Positions 1 to 8,109 of a stretch of 19,250 nucleotides of DNA are shown here, piece by piece. The notes beneath the pieces were generated by a model, which made no database searches, had not been told where the DNA came from, and saw only the letters and a list, made by a program, of their open reading frames with translations. Source of the stretch: Pavlovales sp. CCMP2436 (taxonomy: Eukaryota; Haptophyta; Pavlovophyceae; Pavlovales); the NCBI GenBank assembly GCA_026770615.1, contig MU631334.1, forward strand, positions 246,243-265,492, read 5' to 3'. Within the stretch, counting starts at the first letter, position 1. Each line of letters starts with the position of its first letter. Position numbers and translations under genes: made by a program.

Positions 1-95
<95 letters not shown>
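1..95. repeat. (AT)n microsatellite
   Basis: Uninterrupted alternating A/T dinucleotides fill the left edge, so the true array may extend beyond the window. Confidence 0.99.
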
Positions 96-96
<1 letters not shown>

Positions 97-600
97 GTTT
101 GTTCCCTGCCCAGGAGGCGCAGAAGTTGGTGCATTTATAGAGAGCTGCAGGGCCTGTGAGATCGAGTTCGTTGGGATCCGCGTATTTGTTTCTTACAACC
201 TAGTAAAGTTGGATAGTAAAACAAAATGACGTAAAAAATATCGAACCGACCCGACAGTCAACATCAGTTGACGCCTGCACTCAGTTGCCTGTTGCTCAGC
301 GGCAATTTACCGCCTGCTCTATAGCGCTGGCAAGGTCGTCGGTGAGCTTGGCGTCGGCGGACTATTCGATGGGCAAAGCTCAGCGGTCGTGCGTGCAAGC
401 GTTATGGTGCGTATTTATAGCGAGTGCGCCGCCGCGCAGTCTAGTCGACTGCACGGCGTGCCAGCACACGTGTGCGTGTGAGCGCCCAATCTGATGTACA
501 CTGCGATACGTCATATCTGCCAGCTGGAGAAGTACGTGTGTCCAGCCCTGTCAAGTTGCTCGCCGCAGGTGAAGAATTTTTTTGAGTATTTTTCCCAGAT
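96..600. other. No gene recognised
   Basis: Only short unconvincing reading frames occur here, with no recognisable protein motif and no tRNA or rRNA signature. The stretch is of mixed composition and separates the AT microsatellite from the C-rich tandem repeat. Confidence 0.6.
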
Positions 601-800
601 GTCGTAAACCCTTATACAGCGGAGGTTGGGATCCCCCCCCCCCCTTCTACACCCTTCCCGGTAGCGGCGCAAATTTTAGGTTGGGTCACCCCCCTACCCC
701 AATTTTTTTCTTGCCTGCGGCGAAATTTTTGGTTGGGTCACCCCTCTCCAGTCTCCTACCCTAAAGATCGGTGAAAATTTTAGGTTGCCCCTCCCCCCCC
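601..800. repeat. Four degenerate tandem units of 52-55 bp, C-rich
   Basis: The core GGTTGGGTCACCCC (with variants) recurs with GGTTG starting at 624, 679, 731 and 783, that is spacings of 55, 52 and 52 bp. In the last three copies it is preceded by an AAATTTT-type run. Between cores are C-homopolymer and CTACCC-rich stretches. There is no credible ORF; the one open frame across it is low-complexity and unlikely to be coding. Confidence 0.8.
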
Positions 801-840
801 CGCAACGAACTAGGGGGGGTTACAAAATAACACGCGTACA

Positions 841-1159
841 AGACAATGTCTAAGTTAATTAAACGTCGGTCCCGGGGGGCGGCACTGGAGTCTGGACCTG
901 TATGTTCAGTCTGAGTCAGACGACAGCTTGATAAATCAGTATTCAGTAATACAACAATAATGAAGAGCTTTGCGCGTGCTCAGCACAGTGCATCAAGACG
1001 CAGCTAAGCACTCAAGAGACGGTGCCATCAAAAAATTAATATAGTAGTGCCAACTATCCGACATCCGCTCAATCGATCGCGTGGAGCGAGCACCGCCCAC
1101 AGCGTGCGACAAGCGCCGGAGAATCCGCATGCGCATGCGCTAGGCGTCGAGGTCGACGT
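841..1159. other. 3' flank of the fasciclin gene, no gene seen
   Basis: I see no coding frame or RNA gene. The stretch includes the 3' flank of the minus-strand FAS1 gene that ends at 1160. A short GCATGC/CGCATGCG self-complementary patch occurs near 1127-1140. Confidence 0.5.
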
Positions 1160-1756
1160 CTAGGCGAGGTTGACGTAGGCGCCCGGGACCATGATGCAGT
1201 CGATGGCGTGGATCATGCCGTTCGAGCACTCGATGTCCTTGGGGTAGTTGCCGCCCTTGGACGCGCCCTCCGACTCGATGCCAACCTTGGCGTAGTCAAG
1301 GAAGGTCTTGCGGAAGCGGCGGCCGTAGGTGAGGCTGTTGCCCTGGACCGTCTTGAGGTCGCCGGAGATGTCCGAAGTGGACATCTTGCCCGAGACGACG
1401 TGGTACTTCAGCACGTCAGCGAGGGTCATGCCCGCGGGCACACCACCGAAATCCGCGAAGGCGGCGTCGGTCGGCGCGAACACGGTGAACGGGCCCGCAC
1501 CCTTGAGGGTGGCGGTCAGGCCGGCGGACTCAACAGCGGCGACGAACTTGCCGAAGTTGTCGTAGCCCTTGATGTCGGACTCCTCCTTGCCGACGAGGAC
1601 GCCCTCGGAGCCCCAGAAGATGACCGGGCCCTGGAGCGAGGTGGCGGTGACGATGATGTCGTCCGCCATCATGGCGTTCGCGCGGACCACGCGGCTCGAC
1701 GGCGCGCGGGCCGGGCCGGAGAAGGCGAGCGCCGAGACGATGAGGTTGACGAGCAT
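1160..1756 (-). CDS. Fasciclin (FAS1) domain protein, probably plastid-targeted
   Basis: Intact single-exon ORF of 198 aa ending in TAG. The frame is open a further 12 codons upstream, but that extension begins at GTG. The first ATG (1754-1756) is followed at once by a short hydrophobic leader, MLVNLIVSALAFSGPAR, so I use it. The leader resembles a signal peptide with Phe at +1 (ALA|F) followed by an Arg/Ser-rich segment, which is the bipartite plastid leader of algae with secondary red plastids. One FAS1 domain spans about residues 62-191. It has the H1 motif FTVFAPTDAAF (90-100), the conserved YH pair (118-119) and the H2 motif NGMIHAIDCIMVP (179-191). FAS1 domains act in adhesion and protein binding; the plastid or lumen role in algae is not established. 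The family is clear; the targeting is inferred from the leader alone. Confidence 0.9.
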   Translation of the reverse strand: MLVNLIVSALAFSGPARAPSSRVVRANAMMADDIIVTATSLQGPVIFWGSEGVLVGKEESDIKGYDNFGKFVAAVESAGLTATLKGAGPFTVFAPTDAAFADFGGVPAGMTLADVLKYHVVSGKMSTSDISGDLKTVQGNSLTYGRRFRKTFLDYAKVGIESEGASKGGNYPKDIECSNGMIHAIDCIMVPGAYVNLA

Positions 1757-1822
1757 GGCTGTGCGTGAAGACGAGAGGTGGTAATGAAACACACGAGTTT
1801 TGCCGTGGAACCCGGCGCGTAA

Positions 1823-2023
1823 TTTATTTTCTGTTACGCGAAATTCGCGCGAATGTTCTCAGGCCCCGAAACGGCTCGACCCCGAGGGCAGCGTCGCAAA
1901 TGGGGCCGCGTCGCGGCCGACGGGCGGGACCGCCGTTTGAGGATGGCGGCAGAGGCCTGCCGCACCGGCCAGGGGCCCAAAAAAAAGGAAGCTAGGCCGT
2001 TTGTACAAGCTCTGTAGGCATTT
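1823..2023. repeat. Dispersed repeat Y, copy 1
   Basis: This 201-bp segment is collinear with 4768-4963. Shared blocks in order are TTTATTTTCTGTTAC, GAATGTTCTCAGGCC, AACGGCTCGAC, GGCCGCGTCGCG, and a tail of about 40 bp ending CCGTTTNTACAAG...GG(C/T)ATTT. Identity is partial by eye. Copy 1 lies just upstream of the FAS1 gene (which reads leftwards), so it overlaps that gene's probable promoter region. Confidence 0.75.
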
Positions 2024-2391
2024 AAAAAAGGCGTGCAATCGTGGATGTAAATATGAGTCAGTTTCATCACAACTCTTTAAGACGCAAGCTGTGTGGTGTA
2101 CTTCGAACGCGTGGGCGGCTGGAACGAGGCCGACAGCGGTACAGGGACGACGGCGGCGGCGAAGAGGAGCTGGCAAGGACCTGGGCGCGTTCGGCAAATC
2201 AACGATGTAATTTTTGTCAGTGATGGCCCTTCAGCTGAATGGGCGCAGCCAAGGGTGCAGACTCGCGCACCCAACTTTGAGCTATATCGTCCGGTGAGCC
2301 CCGCGGCGAAGAAAAGTTGTAAAGATAGGCAATTTTTTTCAAGTTTTTAGTTCTTAAAAAAAAGTGAGCGTTAATCAAATTTCTGCAGGCT
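2024..2391. other. No gene recognised
   Basis: Several overlapping open frames exist on both strands, but none has a family signature or plausible composition. Nothing else was seen. Confidence 0.5.
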
Positions 2392-2431
2392 AGGCTTATT
2401 GCTGCTCAAGGGGGCTGAGCGCCCCCTCTCA

Positions 2432-2508
2432 CTGCAGATATCATGAAAACCACCTCCCTCAACGCCTATGGCGTTTGCGAGTGTGTTGAAGGGTCATAAC
2501 TAACTAAC
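2432..2508 (-). repeat. Dispersed intron-like repeat X, copy 1 (77 bp)
   Basis: Read on the minus strand it begins GTTAGTTAGTTATGACCC and ends TTTTCATGATATCTGCAG, so it has GT...AG ends. It is closely similar to copies at 8683-8758 and 12622-12702. Similarity to copy 2 continues about 40 bp past the AG, to 2392, through a short GGGGGC/GCCCCC hairpin. In the frame homologous to copy 2 that flank contains stop codons here, so no live exon follows. Confidence 0.75.
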
Positions 2509-2516
2509 TAAAAAGA

Positions 2517-2578
2517 TTGAGGGGCGCGCTCCACGCGCCTCAACCCCGCCGCCACGCAGTCGGCCTACGGCCGACTGC
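2517..2578. repeat. Two adjacent GC-rich hairpins
   Basis: Hairpin one pairs TTGAGGGGCGCG (2517-2528) with CGCGCCTCAA (2534-2543), with a two-base bulge. Hairpin two is a perfect 10-bp stem, GCAGTCGGCC (2556-2565) with GGCCGACTGC (2569-2578), closed by a 3-nt loop. No known RNA family is recognised. Confidence 0.7.
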
Positions 2579-2606
2579 TAAAAGAATGAGCTGAAGCCAG
2601 AAGAAG

Positions 2607-2776
2607 TACAGTGTGTCGCGGGCAATAAGAACGGCGAATTCTGGGCTGAGGCTCACTTCTTTTACAGAAGACAAACATACAATGGTTGAGTTTTGCTTAA
2701 ATTACTATTCAAGGGCACAAAAAGCGAGTCTCAATTTCCTAACGTTACGGTTTCTTATTGCCCGCGACACCCTTTA
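2607..2776. mobile_element. Small TIR element (MITE-like), about 170 bp
   Basis: A perfect 19-bp inverted repeat GTGTCGCGGGCAATAAGAA occurs at 2613-2631 and in reverse complement at 2752-2770. With mismatches it extends outward to TACAG/TAAAG ends. The same terminal theme (TACAG...GGGCAATAAGAA, then a GTGAGCC-like patch) is seen in the element at 4431-4608, so the two are probably related. No coding capacity. I see no convincing target-site duplication here. Confidence 0.65.
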
Positions 2777-2805
2777 CCTGCTGGCACGGCGGGTTCACTC
2801 CTCGG

Positions 2806-2855
2806 AGTGACGTCGTTATGAACCGACGACGATGAGGGGTCTCGACGAGTGGAAT
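2806..2855 (-). repeat. Dispersed repeat W, copy 1
   Basis: Read on the minus strand this contains CGTCGGTTCATAACGACGTC, which recurs with small changes at about 15438-15457 and 15625-15647 on the plus strand within the hydrolase gene's last intron. The flanking ATTCC...CTC...ATCG pattern is also shared. Confidence 0.65.
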
Positions 2856-3310
2856 AGGGCCAACTTTTGCGAACGAACACGAGAACAACAAACAAGGGCT
2901 GAACTTAGGGCAAACACACACACAAAACAAAGGACGGCAAGCGTCCCCCCTAAAAAGGAACACGGAAAGCAAAAAGGAGAAAAGACCACATGCAGAGCTG
3001 CTAGAACAACAGCAGATCTAATGAAATAAGCACTCAACAGGAAATAGCACCAGAGGGGAGTCACAGACAACAACTAATGTCACAAGCCTAAAACCTCAAA
3101 GGAAAAACAACAAGAACAAACACCTAAAAATAACAAACGGAAAATGACGCCTCTCCAACCCCCAGCCTATCAAAACGAACAACACGATCAAGCACCAAAA
3201 CACTAGAGCAAAAACCAGAAACACACAGGGCAAGGCCTCCGCCTGGCAGACAAAGCGGAGCCAAACCCTTCCCAAGACAAAGAATAGGATAGCCTACACA
3301 CACCACTGAG
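2856..3310. other. A/C-rich stretch without a recognisable gene
   Basis: The plus strand is strongly A-rich with CA runs. Minus-strand open frames here give Cys/Phe/Leu/Val-rich translations that follow from the base composition rather than from coding. No motif is seen. Confidence 0.5.
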
Positions 3311-3313
3311 TCA

Positions 3314-3355
3314 CGTGCTATGCTGTACTTGCATCTGCAGGTACAACATAGCACG
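3314..3355. repeat. Hairpin, 15-bp stem
   Basis: CGTGCTATGCTGTAC (3314-3328) pairs with GTACAACATAGCACG (3341-3355) with one mismatch (G-U in RNA) around a 12-nt loop. Function unknown; it may be the end of a mobile element. Confidence 0.7.
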
Positions 3356-3512
3356 GCTCAGGCTGTACAGAGGTTTGTTTTGCGTGTATGTTTTGTTCTT
3401 ATTATGCGTACATAGGATCGCTGTGGCGCGATGCGACGACGAGCAAGGTTCGTGGCGGAGAGACGACGCGGGGAGTAAGATAGTGCATGAGACGACCGAT
3501 GCGCTGACCCTC

Positions 3513-3577
3513 TCATGTCATGCCCGTACGCCTTCGGGTTGCAAGTTGGGGGCGTTAAAAGAACTATTATTAAAATG
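3513..3577. repeat. Dispersed repeat Z, copy 1
   Basis: Contains TGTCATGCCCGTACGCCTTC followed by a GGG(T/C)TGCAAGT(T/C)GGGGG block and an A/T-rich end with CTATT(A/C)TTAA. It matches 10973-11042 along its whole length with scattered differences. Confidence 0.75.
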
Positions 3578-3646
3578 GAATTAATTCTATAACTGATATT
3601 GATTCAAGCTAGTGTTTATAATCTTTATACAGTGATATATATATAG

Positions 3647-3756
3647 CGGCTCAGCATGGTTCAACAGGTGTTGTTCACTCACTTACTTGGTCGACGTCAG
3701 ACGTTAGTCCTAGCAGCAGGGATGGTGGTGGTAGAGGTGAGGTTGGTGGTGAACTC
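3647..3756 (+). repeat. Left terminal inverted repeat of the 1.43-kb element
   Basis: 110 bp; its partner is at 4967-5076 on the minus strand. It contains GGTCGACGTCAGACGTTAGT and ends in a purine-rich GGTGGTGGTAGAGGTGAGG stretch. Confidence 0.85.
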
Positions 3757-3951
3757 GTAGCAACTGCCACAGGCTCCCCCCCCTTTCCCCCCGACACATA
3801 CAACGCTCACGTCCATTTAGGTGCGTGTGCCCTGTCCGCCGCGGCCACCGCGGCCGAGGCGTGCGCCCCGGTCGGCATTGTGACTGCGCCAGTTGTCGTC
3901 ACGGTACGCGCCGTCTGCGTGCGCAGGGGCGTCCTCGGGATATAGTGATAG

Positions 3952-4225
3952 GCGCCCAAGCCAGCGCAGCCGACTAAGGCACGCAGCAGGCAATGGGCGA
4001 CGCAGCGCTCAGAACAGCACAACATTCAGAACAGTCAGACGCCAGCTTGAATTCCTATCATAAATATAGTGATATAGGGATTCAAGATGGTGTCTGACTG
4101 TCGTTCTGGAAGTTGTATACATATGTATCGGCTCGGCATGGTTCAAGTTGTACTGTTCTGAGCGCTGCGTCGCTGGCGTTTATATTACTGATAGGGATTC
4201 AAACTGGCGTCTGACAGTCCTGAAA
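3952..4225. repeat. Fold-back repeat cluster, family M
   Basis: Bases 3952-4060 duplicate 17368-17477 almost exactly, ending CAGTCAGACGCCAGCTTGAA followed by a CCTATCA-like end. The inverted form GATAGGGATTCAAGCTGGCG, degenerate, follows at about 4072-4102 and again at about 4189-4217. GCGACGCAGCGCTCAGAACAG (3996 on) is repeated in reverse complement near 4150-4172. Together these make a nested palindromic set. The same family is present at 11685-11917. Confidence 0.75.
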
Positions 4226-4430
4226 TATTACTATAAATAGGGATAATCAACCAGAGAAATAGTCCTTGTCTCGCGAGGTTGCCAGATCACGCGCTGTCCA
4301 ATAGAGACCCGGGCTGCTTTTTTTATTCCGATTTTTCGCTGGCAATAAATTGCTCGGGTGATTCTCGCTTGAACTCCTCTCTGCCATCGCTATATTTATA
4401 TTTGTTAAAAAGAGAAATTAGTTGTTATGT

Positions 4431-4608
4431 TACAGGGGGCCGTGGGCAATAAGAAACTGCAACGTTAAGAAAGTGAGCCACGTTTCGTGTGCTTTTCAAT
4501 CGTAATTTAATATATTAAATCAAAATTAAACTTTTTTTTGTAGTTTGCTACTAAGAGATTGAGCCTCACTCTCAAAATAGCCCTACTTACTGTACGCGAC
4601 CCCCTGTA
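4431..4608. mobile_element. hAT-like MITE, 178 bp, nested in the 1.43-kb element
   Basis: The ends are TACAGGGGGCCG on the left and, in reverse complement, TACAGGGGGTCG on the right; the inverted similarity continues about 25 bp. The element is flanked by 8-bp direct repeats TGTTATGT (4423-4430) and TGTTATGA (4609-4616), matching at 7 of 8. A CAGGG start and 8-bp duplications are typical of hAT transposons. There is no ORF, so it is non-autonomous. Its left inner sequence GGGCAATAAGAA matches the element at 2607-2776. Confidence 0.75.
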
Positions 4609-4767
4609 TGTTATGATGCCCCAATTATTCTACCGCCGGGAGCGCAGTCTCTGTGCGCCCAGGAGGCCCCGGGTAGCAGCGTACGTTGTCTGAGCGTCAC
4701 CCTGTCGAGCTTTAATGTCACCTTGTAGTGGTACCAACGCGCCGACAAAGCGGCTCCGAGCAGGCGA

Positions 4768-4963
4768 TTTATTTTCTGTTACTTGCGTTTCGCCCGAATG
4801 TTCTCAGGCCTATAACGGCTCGACGTTGTCACGGCCCAGGGCCGCGTCGCGACCAAGGGGAGGGCCAGGGCTCGCTTTTTAAGGAAAGCGCCACAGCCCT
4901 GTCGCGCCAGTTAGGCGCTGAAAAAAGTCAGCTATACCGTTTTTACAAGTTCTGCGGGTATTT
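4768..4963. repeat. Dispersed repeat Y, copy 2
   Basis: The partner of 1823-2023, with the same order of conserved blocks. It ends three bases before the right terminal repeat of the 1.43-kb element begins at 4967. Confidence 0.75.
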
Positions 4964-4966
4964 TTT

Positions 4967-5076
4967 GAGTTCCCCACCAACCTCACCTCTACCACTACCA
5001 TCCCTGCTGCCAGGACTTACGTCTAACGTCGACCAAGTCAGTGAGTGAACAACACCTGTTGAACCATGCTGAGCCG
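4967..5076 (-). repeat. Right terminal inverted repeat of the 1.43-kb element
   Basis: 110 bp; the reverse complement matches 3647-3756 with 6 differences. Confidence 0.85.
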
Positions 5077-5080
5077 TTTT

Positions 5081-5122
5081 ATATATGATTTTCCCCTCAC
5101 AATATATGATTTTCCCCTCACA
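5081..5122. repeat. 21-bp tandem duplication
   Basis: ATATATGATTTTCCCCTCACA occurs twice head to tail, immediately outside the right end of the 1.43-kb element. Confidence 0.95.
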
Positions 5123-5554
5123 ATATGCCAATTCTACCTGGTTGCGCCACAAATATTGAGTATCTTTTTCATTGCACACACCTGACACGTTCTCCTCTCG
5201 TACACGGGAGCGGGGAAAGGCTTGCTCAGCTTGAACGCAGCGACGCCGAGATGGTCTGCGCCGGCAGCGTTTGTGCATTCCAAAGCCTCTACGAACACCT
5301 ACGAATACAAAAAAAGGAAAAACTTATTATTTCGAACGTCTCCACAAAAACCTGAGAAAATGTCATTACTCTTTTAATTTGCAACGACTTATCAAATGTG
5401 TAGCATTGAATGAAGTGCGTAGCGAGGGTACAATTCAGAGGTATAGCGAGGTCGAAGATGTGCAATTCAGGAAAAATAAATTAAGGCTGCAGATACCAGG
5501 TTTGCAAGTGAACCCCCTCCCCCCCCTCTCTTTCTCTCACACACACACACACAC
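5123..5554. other. No confident gene; (CA)n at 5537-5554
   Basis: A short plus-strand open frame (about 5185-5350) has a plausible composition but no motif or splice support. A C/T-rich tract followed by a short CA run ends the region and adjoins the possible exon on the minus strand. Confidence 0.45.
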
Positions 5555-6291
5555 TCCCCCTTAACTCAGAGCGCTCGCTGAGCATAGCCTCGCGTTCGAT
5601 ATTTGTGAGTCGTGCGTAGGCGATGGAGGAGTTGCGGGTGGACTCGCGTGCGTCGCGCTCGTCGAACGAGGCGTGAGCGTGCAGCGAGATCACCTTTAGA
5701 GAGAGAGAGAGGGGAAAAGGGGGTGGGAGGAGGAATGCACAAGTGTGAGCATCTCTAGGATCTAGTTTGGGAGGGTTGGGAGGATACAGGAATGCAAGGG
5801 GCGTGCACAGCAACACACGTCAGCAAGATATCAACGAGTGGAGGGACGCGTGAGGCATGGCGTTAATAAAGGAAGTAGAGAGCAGTGCAAGAAGTATGCG
5901 GTTCGCGCGAGAGCCCAGCTCGGCTGGTGCGATACAGAGGATCTCATCTGTTAAGCGTAATCATCTTTAGGATCAGTGTGAGGACGGGAGGGTGTGGGGT
6001 GCCAAATCTAATGGATCACCAAGCAGCAGCTGTTGCGCGCTGCTGCTTGTGAGGCTCAAGCTGATCAACGCTGAGGGAGAGAAGCGGGCAGACGCAGCAG
6101 CAACGGCATATTACCTCGTTCGCGTCTGCACCGAGCTCGGGCACGAAGCTGGCGAGTAGCCCCGGCCTGGCACTCCGGAGCAGCAGCGCCTCGCTCGCGA
6201 GCGCTGCCAGGTACCCTGCCCAGCGCTCCGGCTTGAGCAGCGCGCGGCGCACTTCCACAAACCCCTTGCCCGCGAGCAGCTTGGCCGCCAT
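5555..6291 (-). CDS. Possible two-exon gene of unknown function (partial)
   Basis: Possible exon 1 is 6291-6115: ATG at 6289-6291 and 59 codons, Ala/Leu/Arg-rich (starts MAAKLLAGKGFVEVRRALL), ending before a GAG|GTAATA donor. Possible exon 2 runs from 5693 to about 5555. It begins after a long CT tract ending TCTCTAAAG and encodes a charged stretch containing FDERDARESTRNSSIAYARL. Both junctions are phase 0, so the frame is kept, with a 421-nt intron between. Downstream of exon 2 the frame runs into a GT repeat and I find no clear next exon or natural stop. I do not recognise the family. The head-to-head position with the sirtuin suggests a shared promoter region. The exon model is inference; it could be a gene remnant. 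Confidence 0.35.
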
Positions 6292-6562
6292 CAACCTTCT
6301 CGCTCTCCTCGTCCGTGCCACACCGATCTAGGGCGGGGTCGTGGTTGAGAAGACGCGCGAAAGTCGAATTTCAAAAATTCAAAATCGCGGCCTCGCTACA
6401 AGAAGCAGAGCGTGTGATCGACGGCCGCCAAGCTGAGTGAGTGCAGGGTGAGTGAGTGATCGCTAACCTCTCGAAGGACGGCGGGGGCACTACCTCTCCG
6501 ATTGAGACCCTGCCTTTAGTTATTGAGCGGGGGCTATAACCAACTCTTTCAATACGATCAGG
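6292..6562. promoter_or_regulatory. Presumed bidirectional promoter region
   Basis: A 271-bp intergenic stretch lies between the ATG of the possible minus-strand gene and the sirtuin ATG. It contains GTGAGTGAGTG tandem patches around 6436-6458 and no TATA box I would trust. The role is inferred from divergent gene order only. Confidence 0.35.
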
Positions 6563-7513
6563 ATGGCGGAGGAGAGGTCCAACGGACCCACGACCGCGAT
6601 GCTACCCGGCTCACTCAGCGCGGTCGCCAGCCTTCTCCTCCGCTGTCGCAGCGTGGGCGTCCTCTCGGGCGCCGGCGCGTCCGTCGCGGCGGGCATCCCA
6701 GACTTCCGCTCGCCGACGGGGATGTACGCGACGCTGCCCGTCGACCGGCTCACATGCACGGAGCGACAGCGCGCGATGATCCGCGCGGATCCGACCTGCG
6801 TGGTCGAGCGAGGAATGTTCGCGGCCAACCAGTTCCCGTACCTCGAGGTGCGCCGCCCCTTCATATTGGGCACGCACGAGTCGAAGTGGAAAGCGACTGC
6901 CGCGCACCTCCTCTTCGAACGGCTGCACGCGCGCGGCCAGCTGCGGCGGCTGTACACACAAAACATCGACGGACTGGACCTGCAAACCCAGATACCACGC
7001 GAGAAAATTGTCTGTGTCCACGGTACACTCGGCCAAGCTTCGTGCGAGACGTGTGGGAGCGAAGCCGACTATGGCCGATTCGCAGAGCAGGTGCGTGCGA
7101 ATATCAAGGACATCTACAATGTAGACCCGAGTGCGCCGTCCGAGTCATCGCATGTCGCGTGTAGCGCGTGCGGACGGCCGACGGTGAAACCTAGCACAGT
7201 GCTATTCGGCAGCCAACTACCCGAGGAGTTCTTCAAGCGAGTAGAAGAGGACATCCCAGCTCTCGATCTGCTGCTTATCGTAGGGACTTCCCTCGTCGTT
7301 TCGCCGGCAAACCGCGTGGCGGCATTGGCCAGGTGCACGCGCGTGGTGATAAACAACGAGCCCGTTGGCCGCGAGCTCGGGCTGTCCTATGGGCTGTCCC
7401 ATGTATCCTATGTCGAGCTTGTGGCGGGGGAACAGTCGGCTTCCCAGCGGGACATTTTCCTGCAGGGCGATTGTGAGGATATTTGTAGCCAACTGCTCGC
7501 CCGCCTGCAATGA
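6563..7513 (+). CDS. Sirtuin: NAD-dependent protein deacylase, class I-like
   Basis: Intact single-exon ORF of 316 aa from ATG (context CAGGATGGCG) to TGA. It covers the whole Sir2 core, which removes acyl groups from lysine while consuming NAD. NAD-binding motifs are GAGAS (36-40) and GIPDFRSPTG (44-53). TQNIDGLD is at 132-139 and the catalytic His153 is in HGTLG (153-157). The zinc site is C161-x2-C164 with C200-x2-C203, an unusually wide 35-residue gap between the pairs. KPSTVLFGSQLP (209-220), VGTSL (240-244) and NNE (264-266) complete the pocket. These motifs resemble SIRT2/SIRT3-type (class I) enzymes rather than SIRT5 or SIRT6. No N-terminal targeting leader is evident, so cytosol or nucleus is likely. 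No introns, unlike the hydrolase gene further right. Confidence 0.95.
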   Translation: MAEERSNGPTTAMLPGSLSAVASLLLRCRSVGVLSGAGASVAAGIPDFRSPTGMYATLPVDRLTCTERQRAMIRADPTCVVERGMFAANQFPYLEVRRPFILGTHESKWKATAAHLLFERLHARGQLRRLYTQNIDGLDLQTQIPREKIVCVHGTLGQASCETCGSEADYGRFAEQVRANIKDIYNVDPSAPSESSHVACSACGRPTVKPSTVLFGSQLPEEFFKRVEEDIPALDLLLIVGTSLVVSPANRVAALARCTRVVINNEPVGRELGLSYGLSHVSYVELVAGEQSASQRDIFLQGDCEDICSQLLARLQ

Positions 7514-8109
7514 ATGATGCACTAAATTTTAATTGCTAACTAATATACGTCTATCTACGTTATTCATAGATCGCGATCACTCATACATCAGAAGTGTACG
7601 GTGTTCGCCCGGCCGCTACTTGCTCGTCGGCATAGCCTTTAAATTTAGTTTTAATTTTATACCTTTGACGTCGATGATGAGAGGCGCGGTCGAATGACTA
7701 TGAGCGAAAAGAAAAAGAAGAAAAAAGGCGATATGCAGGCAATATGCTGCGCGATTCTCTCAATCTGTCGATAAGCCAACTTTCGTCCTGCCTCACATCT
7801 GTAGCTATCTCGGAGCACGGTGTTGGGCTGACGTCTATGCGCATAGCTTTCGCTTGAACCCAACACTATTTAGTGACCACGTTCTCCCCCAGAGCCAAGA
7901 GCGGGCGGCGCACCGACCGCTGTGGAGAAGCTGCATCCCGCCAGATCGCCCAGTGCGATGTTCCAGGCGAAGAAGCAGACAAAGACGATCACAAGGCTAC
8001 AGCGGCACCACTTGCGCGACCTCCCTGGACCTCAATGTCAACATCTCCAGGATGCCAACGTCATTGACGTCCAGAGAGGTCACCGCACGCAGCTGCTGCA
8101 GCCGCATTT
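7514..8109. other. Intergenic, no confident gene
   Basis: Downstream flank of the sirtuin. Open frames exist on both strands from about 7850, but none shows a conserved motif. An A/G-rich run lies at about 7707-7730. Confidence 0.45.

Larger units (their letters stand above)
3647..5076. mobile_element. 1.43-kb element with 110-bp terminal inverted repeats
   Basis: Bases 3647-3756 and the reverse complement of 4967-5076 align without gaps over 110 bp with 6 mismatches by eye (about 95% identity), starting CGGCTCAGCATGGTTCAACA. Both outer flanks are AT-rich (TATATATA), which hides any target duplication. The interior has no transposase that I can recognise. It holds a fold-back repeat cluster (3952-4225), a hAT-like MITE (4431-4608) and repeat Y copy 2 (4768-4963). 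It therefore looks like a non-autonomous element that has collected other insertions. The end motif also occurs alone at about 16613-16630. Confidence 0.75.

Noticed and set aside
1208..1768. 186-codon plus-strand open frame opposite the FAS1 gene
   Set aside because: It is the high-GC antisense of a clearly recognised coding frame, with Arg/Gly/Asp-rich composition and no motif.
2745..3073. Minus-strand hydrophobic open frames that resemble membrane segments
   Set aside because: The hydrophobicity follows from a T-rich strand; several frames look similar and none has an ATG-anchored, conserved segment.
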